Assembly (NCBI RefSeq): GCF_042648365.1
Contig: NZ_JBHRXI010000010.1
Span: forward strand, 558,001-622,000
Origin: Lutimaribacter_A marinistellae
GTDB taxonomy: Bacteria; Pseudomonadota; Alphaproteobacteria; Rhodobacterales; Rhodobacteraceae
Direction of reading: 5' to 3'
Length of the DNA stretch: 64,000 nt
Shown: piece after piece, positions 1 through 8,087 of the stretch
How positions within the stretch are numbered: the stretch's first letter is position 1
How the letters are laid out: the number at the start of each line of letters is the position of its first letter
Notes under the pieces: generated by a model
Databases searched by the model: none
What the model was told of the DNA's origin: nothing
What the model saw: the letters and a program-made list of their open reading frames with translations, nothing else
Position numbers and translations under genes: made by a program

Positions 1-360
1 GACCGGGCCACCCTTGAACATCTCGAGCTGGTCACCGGCGGCCTCGTCTGCCTCGACCTCCTTGCCGCCCATGCGCAATTCGCGGTCGACATCGGCCGCC
101 TCGACCGGGCGACCGGCCTGCAACCGTTCGTAAAGCGCCTCGAGCACCTCGGCGGCCTCCTTGCGGGGGGCCTCCTCTCCCATGATGGCAAGGAGATTGC
201 CGCGGCGCGCGATCTGCACGCCGAGCTTTTCCTCGATCTGGGCAAGGTTGCGGTCGTACTCTCCGCAGAGGTCGATCAGCAGTCTGTTGTCGGGAAATTC
301 CAGAAGCGCCTCATGTGGCGCGGCGTCGTTTTGCGGCGGGGTCAGTGCACCGATGGCCAA
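1..360 (-). CDS. PhoH family protein, 5' part (runs off window)
   Basis: The first 120 codons of a PhoH-like ATPase gene, cut by the window edge, so the P-loop ATPase core is not visible. What is seen is the N-terminal region typical of the family, with FPDNRLLIDLCGEYDRN followed by LAQIEEKLGVQIARRGNLL, which resembles the KH-like segment ahead of the PhoH core. I chose the TTG start because AGGAG lies six bases upstream and no suitable ATG is near. PhoH/YbeZ proteins are linked to ribosome maturation together with the YbeY RNase. In many proteobacteria the gene follows miaB; here miaB lies 1.8 kb upstream on the same strand, with three other genes between them. Family assignment is fairly secure; the exact start is less so. 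Confidence 0.8.
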   Translation of the reverse strand, partial: MAIGALTPPQNDAAPHEALLEFPDNRLLIDLCGEYDRNLAQIEEKLGVQIARRGNLLAIMGEEAPRKEAAEVLEALYERLQAGRPVEAADVDRELRMGGKEVEADEAAGDQLEMFKGGPV

Positions 361-448
361 TCCGGTCTCCTGTCTCGGCGTTATGGATCGAGCCTAGACA
401 GGATGCGGCCCCGGGTGCAAGGCGCGGCGACGGTTTTTCATCGATCTG

Positions 449-479
449 AAACAAAAGGGCCGCCCGATGGGCGACCCTT
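449..479 (-). terminator. Rho-independent terminator after the lipoprotein gene
   Basis: Read on the minus strand, an 11-bp stem (AAGGGTCGCCC paired with GGGCGGCCCTT, one G-U pair) with a three-base loop is followed by TTGTTT. It lies just past the stop of the small lipoprotein gene and before the PhoH-like gene, so it should separate the two transcripts. Confidence 0.75.
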
Positions 480-499
480 GTGCGGGATGCGTGCGATCG

Positions 500-793
500 T
501 CAGATCGCATCGACGATGTTGGAACCTTCCTTGAACGGGCCGGTCGCCACGCCCGGAGGTGCCGCGCCGGAGCAGACCGGCTTGCCGTGGCGGTCGAGTC
601 GCTGGGACAGGTACCCTTCGAGACCGTCATCGATGATCCAGTGGTCACAGCCCTGCGGATCGACCCAGATGCCGGCCTTGAGCTGCGACAGGTCCTTGGC
701 GTCGATGCCGCGGTCGCGGGTCTTGTCGGTGGCTTCGCAGGCGGCGAGCGTACCGACGGCGGCGAGGAGCGCGATGCTCTTGATCAGTTTCAT
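500..793 (-). CDS. Small lipoprotein sharing a domain with the neighbouring OmpA-like protein
   Basis: A 97-residue protein with a lipoprotein signal peptide: charged start MKLIK, a hydrophobic stretch and the lipobox LAAC, placing the lipidated Cys at about residue 19. The mature part contains IWVDPQGCDHWIIDDG, then EGYL and PVC. The same pattern (IWVDPDGCEHWVMDDG, EGYM, PVC) occurs at the N-terminus of the OmpA-like protein encoded immediately upstream, 12 bp away on the same strand. The two genes are probably cotranscribed and this one looks like a duplicate of the N-terminal domain without the peptidoglycan-binding part. The paired Cys residues could form a disulfide in the periplasm. Function unknown. 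A terminator follows the gene. Confidence 0.8.
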   Translation of the reverse strand: MKLIKSIALLAAVGTLAACEATDKTRDRGIDAKDLSQLKAGIWVDPQGCDHWIIDDGLEGYLSQRLDRHGKPVCSGAAPPGVATGPFKEGSNIVDAI

Positions 794-805
794 GCAGGCC
801 TCTCC

Positions 806-1375
806 TCAATTCACGCAGATGATTTCGACGCGGCGGTTCTGCGCCATGTTGGCGGCGCTGGTGTTGGGAACGCGGGGGTTGCGCTCTCCGTAGCCGCGGA
901 TGTCGACGATTCGCGCGCCCGTGCTTTTGCCGACCCGTGCGACCGAGTTTGCGCGGTTCAGCGACAGGCGCATGTTATAGGCATCCGACGCGCGGCTGTC
1001 CGTGTGGCCCGTGATGATGTAGCCGTTTGCCTGGGTCTCGTTGAAGAATTCGCGCAGGCGCTGTTGGCCCGCCGACGAGATGCGGAAGCTGTCGGTGGCA
1101 AAGAACTGATCGGTGGGCATGGTGCCGCAGAGCGCACCCCGGCGGCAGACCGGCGTGCCGTCGCGGCGTACATGCGGTGTCATGTAGCCTTCGGCCCCGT
1201 CATCCATCACCCAGTGCTCGCACCCGTCCGGATCGACCCAGATCGTCGGCACGTAGCGTTCGCCGATGACGGTTCGCGTGTTGCTTTGCGCGTGAACCGG
1301 GGCGGCAGCAGCCCCGGCGATCACGATCGCGCCCGCGAGCGCCGCGAGGGCGCCCCTCAAACCCAATTCAATCAC
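806..1375 (-). CDS. OmpA-family peptidoglycan-binding outer-membrane protein
   Basis: A 189-residue secreted protein. Residues 1-30 look like a cleavable signal peptide (ALAALAGAIVIAGAAAAPVHA). Residues ~45-80 hold the IWVDPDGCEHW / PVC domain shared with the adjacent lipoprotein. Residues ~90-189 are an OmpA/MotB C-terminal domain, seen in ITGHTDSRASDAYNMRLSLN, the GYGE element and NMAQNRRVEI, which contacts diaminopimelate in peptidoglycan. There is no beta-barrel, so it should link periplasmic or lipoprotein partners to the cell wall. The start is GTG, with GAGG about 11 bases upstream. It is the first gene of a two-gene unit with the small lipoprotein. Family call is firm; specific role unknown. 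Confidence 0.85.
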   Translation of the reverse strand: MIELGLRGALAALAGAIVIAGAAAAPVHAQSNTRTVIGERYVPTIWVDPDGCEHWVMDDGAEGYMTPHVRRDGTPVCRRGALCGTMPTDQFFATDSFRISSAGQQRLREFFNETQANGYIITGHTDSRASDAYNMRLSLNRANSVARVGKSTGARIVDIRGYGERNPRVPNTSAANMAQNRRVEIICVN

Positions 1376-1739
1376 TTTCGATAATCCTCACCTGAATTTC
1401 CCCCAAGCGTCGCATCGCGGCATCGTGTCGGGATGCCGCCTGATCGCGGAGCCTGTGGCAAGGTTAGGTAAAGATGAGGTTATTGTGAAGAAAAATCCGC
1501 TAGATAGATGGCTTGCCAACCGGATTGCCGCGAATCGCTTTGGCGCGGGAACGGGCACCGGTCCTTTGGACAGAGGGGTTTGCCCGGGTCACACGCGGAT
1601 TTCGGCCCGGATTGTAAAGCGCGCGTCAACAATGATGCCAAGGTGATACGGATTGCAGGTCAGCCATGGCAAATCGGCCCGATTAACCGCGTTTCAAACC
1701 CGCTTCCCGCAAGGGCGACAATCGGATAAATTCTTACCA

Positions 1740-1784
1740 TTGTTCAAACGATTGGAACAACGCCGGTGGCCCGTCGGGCACCGG
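1740..1784 (+). promoter_or_regulatory. Inverted repeat and 5' hairpin ahead of the secreted-protein gene
   Basis: This is the only notable structure in the 443-base gene-free stretch 1376-1818. A near-palindrome of 21 bp with arms TTGTTC and GAACAA (8 of 10 pairs match) at 1740-1760 is followed at 1763-1784 by a GC hairpin (CCGGTG ... CACCGG, with CCC/GGG inside). They end about 35 bases before the start codon of the gene at 1819. The first could be an operator; the second would lie in the leader RNA. No recognisable promoter consensus accompanies them. Confidence 0.35.
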
Positions 1785-1818
1785 GTAAATCGTATTGTCT
1801 TACATGGGGGTGTAGACA

Positions 1819-2142
1819 ATGAACCGACTTCTGACTGCTGCGGCAGGCATCACATTTGCAGTTGCGTCCACGGGCCCTGTCCTGGCCGAACGAATGCCGA
1901 CCAAGCCGCATTCCAAGCCCTACAACATCACCATAAGCTGCTATCGCGGACCGACGCAGGGCGTGATCTGGGATCGTCCCAACGCCGTGTTCGTCGAGGA
2001 CCTCGTCGCCATCGGGTATTCCTATCCGCAGGCAACCGCCATCGGCGAGCGGGTCTGCCGTGACGAGTGGGGCGTGGGTCAGCACGACTACATGCGCAAC
2101 TCGCTGCTCGAGATCATCGCGCGGACACCGCCGGGCCGCTGA
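1819..2142 (+). CDS. Small secreted protein of unknown function
   Basis: A 107-residue protein starting with a clear Sec signal peptide (MNRLLTAAAGITFAVASTGPVLA, cleavage near residue 23). The mature ~84 residues contain two Cys (ISCYRG and GERVCRDEW) that could pair in the periplasm, and end in a helical segment. The start ATG has GGGGGTGT a few bases upstream. I do not recognise a named family; the sequence looks like the small conserved periplasmic proteins of Rhodobacterales. It stands alone, converging on miaB, with its own long upstream region that includes an inverted repeat. Confidence 0.7.
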   Translation: MNRLLTAAAGITFAVASTGPVLAERMPTKPHSKPYNITISCYRGPTQGVIWDRPNAVFVEDLVAIGYSYPQATAIGERVCRDEWGVGQHDYMRNSLLEIIARTPPGR

Positions 2143-2169
2143 TCCGGCCAGAGCGCTGCGGCGGGCGGG

Positions 2170-3498
2170 TCAGACCCGCTCGCCCGCGAGGGAATTCGGC
2201 CCGGAGTCGACTATCCGGACCTTGGCGATCTCGCCGATGCGGGCCTGTGCGTCCTGCACGTGAACGGCGTGCAGGTATTCGCTTTTGCCGACCATCTGAC
2301 CGTCGAGGCGGCCGGGCTTTTCAAACAGCACGCTAACCTCGCGCCCGACCATCTCGTTCTGGATGGCGCGCTGGTCGCGGGTGATCAGCGCCTGAAGCCG
2401 CTGGAGGCGGTCATCGGCCTCGGCCGGATCGACATGTGCACGTTCGGCGGCGGGTGTGCCGGGCCGGGGCGAGTATTTGAAGGAATAGGCGTAGCCGTAG
2501 CGGACCTCTTCGACGAGGTCGAGCGTGGCCTGGAAATCCTCTTCGGTCTCTTCGGGGAAGCCGACGATGAAATCGCCCGACATCAGGATGTCGGGGCGTG
2601 CCGCGCGAATGCGTTCGATCAGCCGCAGATAACTTTCGGCCGTGTGCGAGCGGTTCATCCGCTTGAGGATGCGATCAGAGCCCGCCTGAACCGGCAGGTG
2701 AAGATAGGGCATCAGCTTGTCGCATTCGCCATGCGCCGCGATCAGATCGTCGGTCATGTCGTTGGGATGCGAGGTGGTGAACCGGATCCGCTCCAGCCCG
2801 TCGATCTTGTCCAGCGCCCAGATGAGCTGTGCAAGCGTCATGTCACCGTCCGGACCCGCGCCGTGATAGGCGTTGACGTTCTGGCCCAGCAACGTGATCT
2901 CGCGCACGCCGCGTTCGACGAGATCGCGCGCCTCGGTCAGGATCCGGTCGGCGGGGCGGGAGACCTCGGCCCCGCGGGTATAGGGCACCACGCAGAAGGC
3001 GCAGAACTTGTCGCAGCCCTCCTGCACGGTGAGGAAAGCCGTCGGGCCGCGCGCGGATTTGGGGCGGCGCTTGAGCTTTTCGAACTTGTCTTCCTCGGGG
3101 AAATCGGTGTCGAGCGCCTTTTCGCCGCTTCGCGCCTTGGCCTCCAGCTCGGGCAGACGGTGATAGCTTTGCGGGCCGACGACGAGATCGACCAGCGGCT
3201 GACGGCGCATGATCTCTTCGCCTTCGGCCTGCGCGACGCAGCCGGCAACGCCGATCTTGAGATCGGGCTTTTCAGCCTTGAGCCCCTTGAAGCGGCCCAG
3301 CTCGGAATAGACCTTCTCGGCGGCTTTCTCGCGGATATGGCAGGTGTTAAGCAGGATCATGTCCGCGTCATCGGCGCGGTCGGTGGTGACATAGCCCTGC
3401 CCGCCCGATCCTGCGAGGGCCTCGGCCATGCGCTCGCTGTCATAGACGTTCATCTGGCAGCCATAGGTCTTGATGAACAGCTTCTTGGGTTCGGTCAT
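2170..3498 (-). CDS. miaB: tRNA-2-methylthio-N6-dimethylallyladenosine synthase MiaB
   Basis: A 442-residue radical-SAM methylthiotransferase that converts i6A37 to ms2i6A37 in tRNAs reading UNN codons. Order of domains: an N-terminal UPF0004 domain with the three auxiliary-cluster Cys (TYGCQMN, NTCHIRE, VAGCVAQ), the radical-SAM core with CxxxCxxC in EGCDKFCAFC, and a C-terminal TRAM domain ending near the stop. I chose the ATG that begins MTEPKKLFIKTYGCQ because homology starts there; the frame stays open upstream but that part overlaps the divergent gene. Length matches the family. The PhoH-type gene further downstream fits the usual miaB-ybeZ association, although three genes intervene here. 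Confidence 0.97.
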   Translation of the reverse strand: MTEPKKLFIKTYGCQMNVYDSERMAEALAGSGGQGYVTTDRADDADMILLNTCHIREKAAEKVYSELGRFKGLKAEKPDLKIGVAGCVAQAEGEEIMRRQPLVDLVVGPQSYHRLPELEAKARSGEKALDTDFPEEDKFEKLKRRPKSARGPTAFLTVQEGCDKFCAFCVVPYTRGAEVSRPADRILTEARDLVERGVREITLLGQNVNAYHGAGPDGDMTLAQLIWALDKIDGLERIRFTTSHPNDMTDDLIAAHGECDKLMPYLHLPVQAGSDRILKRMNRSHTAESYLRLIERIRAARPDILMSGDFIVGFPEETEEDFQATLDLVEEVRYGYAYSFKYSPRPGTPAAERAHVDPAEADDRLQRLQALITRDQRAIQNEMVGREVSVLFEKPGRLDGQMVGKSEYLHAVHVQDAQARIGEIAKVRIVDSGPNSLAGERV

Positions 3499-3627
3499 CG
3501 CTTCTCGGGCCTTTTGCACTGAAGGTCGGAACCGGCGCGGTATAGAGAGATCGGCACCGGCTTGCAATGCACGCGCAATTAACCGACCCTGCGGAAAAAT
3601 GCCAGTAGAGCAGAGCAGAGACGCCTT

Positions 3628-4494
3628 ATGGAGCATCCTTCCCTCGACCATTTCATGAAGACGCAGCGCGACGTGCTGCAAAAAGGGCCCATCGCCCTGA
3701 TCTTTGTCGAGGACGATGTCGAGGTCGCGACGACGCTGCGCCACCATTTGCAGAGCGGGTTCAGATCGGTGCTGGCGCTGATGCCGGATGCCTTTGACCT
3801 GCCCACGGACGTGGAGCCGCGGGTGGAGCGGATCTCGTTCGATTGCGGGCCGCGCGGTGCGGTCATCGAGGCGGTCAACAAGGTGATCGCGGCCGCGCCG
3901 GGGACGTGGCTTTATTACTGCTACAACGCGGAATACCTGTTCTATCCGTTCTGCGAAACGCGCAGCGTGGGCGAGATGCTGGCCTTTCACACCGAGGAAC
4001 GCCGCGACGCGATGCTGACCTACGTGATAGACCTGTATGCCGACGATCTTGTGCGCTGCCCCAACGCGGTCAGCCTTGACCGGGCCTTCATGGACAAGTC
4101 GGGATATTACGCGCAGTCACGCAAAGCTCCCGAAACCGGCCACCCGCGCGAGCGGCAGCTCGATTTCTTTGGCGGGGTGCGCTGGCGGTACGAGGAGCAT
4201 ATTCCCAAGGATAGCCGCAAGATCGACCGGATCGCGCTGTTCAGGGCCAAGCCGGGACTGACGCTGCTGCCCAATCACACGTTCGACGACCAGGAATACA
4301 ACACCTATGCCTGCCCGTGGCATCACAACCTGACCGCGGCGATCTGTTCGTTCCGCACCGCCAAGGCGCTGAAGCGCAACCCGGGATCGACCTACGACAT
4401 CCACAGTTTCAAATGGCACAACTCAACGCCGTTCGAATGGCATTCGCGGCAATTGCTGGACCTTGGCCTGATGGAACCGGGCCAGTGGTTCTGA
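3628..4494 (+). CDS. Glycosyltransferase family 2-like protein (putative)
   Basis: A 288-residue soluble protein with no signal peptide or membrane segment. The N-terminal part (IALIFVEDDVEVATTLRHHL) resembles the opening strand-helix of GT2-like enzymes, which often read NEADxxxxTLRHHLxxGF. The central and C-terminal parts, with FFGGVRWRYEEHIP, KIDRIALFRA and WHHNLTAAICSFRTAKALK, resemble Rhodobacterales proteins annotated as glycosyltransferase family 2. A canonical DxD is not obvious, so catalysis is unproven. It is divergent from miaB with 129 bp between them and converges on the dioxygenase gene. The upstream GAGACG is a modest ribosome-binding site. Treat the functional name as tentative; the open frame itself is convincing. 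Confidence 0.6.
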   Translation: MEHPSLDHFMKTQRDVLQKGPIALIFVEDDVEVATTLRHHLQSGFRSVLALMPDAFDLPTDVEPRVERISFDCGPRGAVIEAVNKVIAAAPGTWLYYCYNAEYLFYPFCETRSVGEMLAFHTEERRDAMLTYVIDLYADDLVRCPNAVSLDRAFMDKSGYYAQSRKAPETGHPRERQLDFFGGVRWRYEEHIPKDSRKIDRIALFRAKPGLTLLPNHTFDDQEYNTYACPWHHNLTAAICSFRTAKALKRNPGSTYDIHSFKWHNSTPFEWHSRQLLDLGLMEPGQWF

Positions 4495-4537
4495 GCAGTC
4501 GCGGGCCTCTGGCGCATATCCAACAGGTGTTGCGATC

Positions 4538-5335
4538 TCAGCCCGTTTTCAGAACGGGGAACCAGTCTTCGCGCAGGCGTTGACCGGACACCATGGCGTG
4601 GCCGGGGAAAGGCGGCGAGGTGCGGCCTGGACGTTCGACATAGCGCGCATCATCGCCCACCAGCCGCAGCGAAAAGGCGCGGCGGCGCGACGAACTGGTA
4701 TTGCCGCGCGCCCCGTGCAGGGTGCGAAAGTCGAACGCCACCGCGTCGCCCGGCTCCATCTCGTATTCGACGATCACCATTCCGTCGGCCTCGGGGTCCG
4801 GCACGGGCATGTACTGCCCTTCGTCGGGAAAGAACCCCTCTTCGGAGACCCAGCGGGTGGGCAGCACCTCTTTTTCCCAGCGATGCGAGCCCGCGACGCA
4901 ACGCAGCGTCGCCTCGCGCACCGGATCGAGCGGCGACCAGAAGCTGATCGTCTGCCGACCCTCGACGAAATAATAGGGTCCGTCCTGGTGCCAGGGCGTG
5001 GCCATCGAGGTGCCGGGTTCCTTGACCAGCACGTGGTCGTGGAACATCTGAACCGTCGCGGATTGCATGAGCGCAGCGGCGACATCGGCCGCGGGCGAGG
5101 TTTCGATCACTTGGCGGAACTCGGGGATGCGCTGCCAGTTGCAGTAATCGTCGAAGAACCGACCGGTCTGCCCGGCCTTTTCATTGTTCGAGGCATAAGG
5201 GCCGGGTTCGGCAATGTTGCGCTCGACACCCGCGCGCAGGGTTTCGACATGGTCTGCAAACAGCCCCGGTATGAACACGACACCGTCGCGGCGAAAGGTC
5301 TCGATCATCTCGTCGGTCACGATCGGTGTGGGCAT
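4538..5335 (-). CDS. Phytanoyl-CoA dioxygenase (PhyH) family protein
   Basis: A 265-residue Fe(II)/2-oxoglutarate-dependent oxygenase. The facial triad is visible: His116 and Asp118 in WHQDGPYYF, and distal His207 in TLHGARGN, followed by Arg residues suited to binding 2-oxoglutarate. The ordering and length are typical of the PhyH family, whose members hydroxylate phytanoyl-CoA, ectoine, halogenated or other small substrates. The substrate cannot be told from sequence. The ATG start has GGAGACC upstream. It stands alone between the glycosyltransferase-like gene, on which it converges, and irr, which is on the same strand 86 bp upstream, so read-through from irr is possible. Confidence 0.88.
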   Translation of the reverse strand: MPTPIVTDEMIETFRRDGVVFIPGLFADHVETLRAGVERNIAEPGPYASNNEKAGQTGRFFDDYCNWQRIPEFRQVIETSPAADVAAALMQSATVQMFHDHVLVKEPGTSMATPWHQDGPYYFVEGRQTISFWSPLDPVREATLRCVAGSHRWEKEVLPTRWVSEEGFFPDEGQYMPVPDPEADGMVIVEYEMEPGDAVAFDFRTLHGARGNTSSSRRRAFSLRLVGDDARYVERPGRTSPPFPGHAMVSGQRLREDWFPVLKTG

Positions 5336-5421
5336 TCCGGTCTCCGGTCAGGCAATTTTCACCCGCACCCTGCCCCGAGAGAGGGACGAATGGCAAACCG
5401 TTTGGAGAGTGGTGGAGCGCC

Positions 5422-5844
5422 TTAGTTGCGGCGGCGCAGCCGGATGACGACGTCGACCGATGCGATCTCGACCCCCGGTTCGGGCGCGTCAGGGATTCGC
5501 TGGATTACCAGTTCTTCGGACGGAGCGTCCGACAGGCGCCCCTCGTCCTCCCAGAAGAAGTGGGGATGGTCGTGGGTATTGGTGTCGAAGTAGCTTTTCG
5601 ATCCGTCGACCGTGATTTCCTGCAAGACGCCTGCGTCGCAGAATGCGCGCAGCGTATTGTAGACGGTCGCGAGCGAGACATGCGCGCCAGTGGACTTGGC
5701 GGCGTCGAACAGGCTTTCGGCGGTCACGTGGCGATGCTTGCCGTCGCCCACCAGCAGCTCTGCCAAGGCTACGCGCTGCCGCGTCGGGCGCAACCCTGCC
5801 CCGGCCAACCATTCGGTGGCGATTTCCTGGCGTGTCGGCTTCAT
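5422..5844 (-). CDS. irr: Iron response regulator Irr (Fur family)
   Basis: A 140-residue Fur-superfamily repressor. The winged helix spans residues ~10-80, with SLATVYNTLRAF the family recognition helix. Residues 91-95 (HDHPHFF) form the histidine-rich site used by Irr proteins for heme or metal sensing. The protein lacks the C-terminal Cys-rich zinc site of true Fur. In alphaproteobacteria Irr represses heme synthesis and iron-using pathways when iron is low. It is divergent from fabA with 188 bp between the starts; irr beside the fabA-fabB-fabI genes is, from memory, a common Rhodobacterales arrangement. A palindrome overlapping its probable promoter suggests autoregulation. Confidence 0.88.
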   Translation of the reverse strand: MKPTRQEIATEWLAGAGLRPTRQRVALAELLVGDGKHRHVTAESLFDAAKSTGAHVSLATVYNTLRAFCDAGVLQEITVDGSKSYFDTNTHDHPHFFWEDEGRLSDAPSEELVIQRIPDAPEPGVEIASVDVVIRLRRRN

Positions 5845-5872
5845 CCTCGAACCCTTCGTCTGGCTGATTGTG

Positions 5873-5911
5873 TATATAATGGCCTATCTCGGCGAAATTC
5901 AATTGGATTTC
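5873..5911 (-). promoter_or_regulatory. Putative irr promoter overlapped by an 18-bp palindrome
   Basis: On the minus strand, TTGAAT (5897-5902) and TATATA (5873-5878) are separated by 18 bp and lie 29-58 bp ahead of the irr start, fitting a sigma-70 promoter. The palindrome GAAATTCAATTGGATTTC (5894-5911) has 8 of 9 matching pairs and covers the -35 element. It does not match the published Irr ICE-box consensus as I remember it, so the factor binding there is unknown. fabA starts 122 bp beyond it in the other direction. Confidence 0.45.
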
Positions 5912-6032
5912 CGCGCGCAAGGCTGCGGTCATTCGTCCATGTGGGCAGGCTGCCGCACTTGCAGGACCGGCGGCGGCGGTGATAGAGGGTGCAGGATTAT
6001 CTTGGCACCACCCCGGCAGGAGAGGCAGCGGA

Positions 6033-6542
6033 ATGGCCCAGTACCCGAGCAGCTTTGACAAGGAAGAACTGTTGAAATGCGCCCGGGGGGAGCTTTTCGG
6101 CCCGGGCAACGCGCAACTGCCCGCGCCGCCGATGCTGATGGTGGACCGGATAACAGACGTGTCGGACGATGGCGGCGCACATGGCAAGGGTCACATCACG
6201 GCCGAGTTCGACATTACCCCTGACCTGTGGTTTTTCGAGTGCCATTTCCCCGGCAACCCGATCATGCCCGGATGCCTTGGCCTTGACGGTCTGTGGCAGC
6301 TGACCGGCTTCAATCTCGGCTGGCGCGGCTGGAAAGGGCGCGGCTATGCCCTTGGCGTGGGCGAAGTCAAACTGACCGGAATGGTCCGGCCTGACCGCAA
6401 GATGCTGACCTACAAGATCGATTTCACCAAGGCCGTGCAGACCCGCCGCCTGACAATGGGCGTGGCCGATGGCGTGGTCGAGGCCGATGGCGAGATAATC
6501 TACCAGGTCAAGGACATGAAGGTCGCGCTGTCGGAAAGCTGA
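6033..6542 (+). CDS. fabA: 3-hydroxydecanoyl-ACP dehydratase/isomerase FabA
   Basis: A 169-residue enzyme of anaerobic unsaturated fatty-acid synthesis. It dehydrates 3-hydroxydecanoyl-ACP and isomerises trans-2- to cis-3-decenoyl-ACP. The hot-dog fold active site is clear: His71 in ECHFPGNPIMPG and Asp85 in CLGLDGLWQL. I chose the ATG beginning MAQYPSSFDK because AGGAGAGG stands upstream; the open frame extends 18 codons further without support. Length equals E. coli FabA. It leads the fabA-fabB-fabI set, although a damaged radical-SAM gene now separates fabA from fabB. It is divergent from irr, which could tie membrane unsaturation to iron status. Confidence 0.97.
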   Translation: MAQYPSSFDKEELLKCARGELFGPGNAQLPAPPMLMVDRITDVSDDGGAHGKGHITAEFDITPDLWFFECHFPGNPIMPGCLGLDGLWQLTGFNLGWRGWKGRGYALGVGEVKLTGMVRPDRKMLTYKIDFTKAVQTRRLTMGVADGVVEADGEIIYQVKDMKVALSES

Positions 6543-6604
6543 AGCCCGGCGGCAGGAAAGGCCCTCGGCGCAGTTGAAAGCGCAGCCATTCAGGAGAGCG
6601 GCGC

Positions 6605-7920
6605 ATGAATTGCGAGATCCTCCGCACGCTGTATCTGAAGGCAAATGGCGAGATCGTCTGCAACGATGATTATGGCGAGCAGGTGTCGCTTGGCATGCCC
6701 GCCTAATATCGACCGCGGCTTGGCCTGACGCGCATCCTCGAGAACGAGAAATTCAGTCATATCCGGTCCTCCTTTGCCGCCGGACAGGTTCCATGGCCCG
6801 GCGTCTGTGAGCAGTGCGCCCTGTTGCGGATGCACGAACCGGCCAGCGTCGACCTGCTGTCCGAGAAGGTGATCGACAAGTTCCAGGTCGAGGGGTCACT
6901 GGCCTGTGGATTGCGTTGCCCTGATTGCGCGAACCATAGCCAGCTGCGCAACCGCCCGGGCCCCGTCCACTTGCCGGAGGACTGGTATCGCAGGATCCTC
7001 GCCGAGCTGGCAGAGGCGGGTTTCAAGGTCTCATGGATCGAATTCTGCGGGCAGGGTGAACCGCTGAACCACCCGGAATTCGCCCGCCTTGTCGAGATCA
7101 CCCGCGAGATCCTGCCCGAAACCCGCATTCGGCTGATCACCAACGGCAACCACAACTTTATGCGCAAGATCGGCTCGGCCTTTATCGACGAGACAATCGT
7201 ATCGATCGACGGCGCGCGGCAGCAGAGCTACGCGGCATACAGGGTGAACGGACAGCTGGACAAGGCTCTGAAGTTCCTCGAAGGCAGCTGCGACAGCCAG
7301 ATCCCCCGCGGCGGTAACGTGATCTGGAAATACATCCTGTTTTCCAGCAATGACAGCGACGAGGAATTGCGCGCGGCGCAGGATCTGGCAGCCGACATCG
7401 GAGTGAGCCGACTATGGTTCGTGCACGGGCATGGGCGCATGGTGTCGCAGCGCTTCACCTTTGAAAACGCGCTGTTCCCACCCGTCACGCAGCCGTTCGT
7501 CAAGGTGGAGTCGCACCCGTCTTACAATAATCGCTCGGTGTCGTTGACGCCGTGGGGCTTGCCGATCACCGGCACGGGCCGCAGGCGCAGGTATGGCTGG
7601 ATCGCGTCGTGCTGCATGAGAACGGCACCATGACCCTGTCAGGTTGGGCGAACAGCCCGGTTGCGGGCCTCGAATCGCTTGGGGTGTCCGTGTCGCGCGG
7701 CGACAGGGTCGAAATCCCGATGGAGCTGCAACGGCCAGACGTGACGGCCGCCTACCCGCTCTTCACGCGAGAAGCCTGTGGTTTCGACGCCCTCGTGCAG
7801 GCGCCGGGGATGTCCCCGGAAAAGCCGGCCACGCTGGAGTTCGATATTCGATTTACAGGCGGGGAAGAGGCGCGTCTGGCATGCGATCTGGAATTCGCTG
7901 AAGGCGCGGCTGAAAGATGA
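6605..7920 (+). pseudogene. Disrupted radical SAM protein gene inside the fab operon
   Basis: One gene appears broken at two places. An ATG at 6605 with AGGAG eight bases ahead encodes MNCEILRTLYLKANGEIVC, a typical N-terminal cluster-binding segment, but the frame hits TAA at 6704-6706. The same frame then continues with ILENEKFSHIRSSFA, a CEQC pair, the radical-SAM motif in LACGLRCPDC (CxxxCxxC) and IEFCGQGEPLNHPEF up to about 7570. There the coding signal shifts by one base into the frame encoding QVWLDRVVLHENGTMTLSGW and a ~110-residue C-terminal domain that ends at 7920. The TAA could be a nonsense change, or the region 6704-6720 could hold two compensating indels (an alternative frame reads NIDRG). 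Sequencing error cannot be excluded. Substrate unknown. Confidence 0.7.
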
Positions 7921-8087
7921 TACACTCAAAGGATGGCACAGGGGCGCGCCGCCATCTTGGATGGACAAAACAGGGTGCGACCTGAAGCTGTCGCGGAATG
8001 TGACGATTTCATTTGGCAATGCCTCTCTCCTTGCACCTGCCCGCTTGCATGTCTTAGTAAGTCCACCGTTACACGAAAGGAGGCCGA

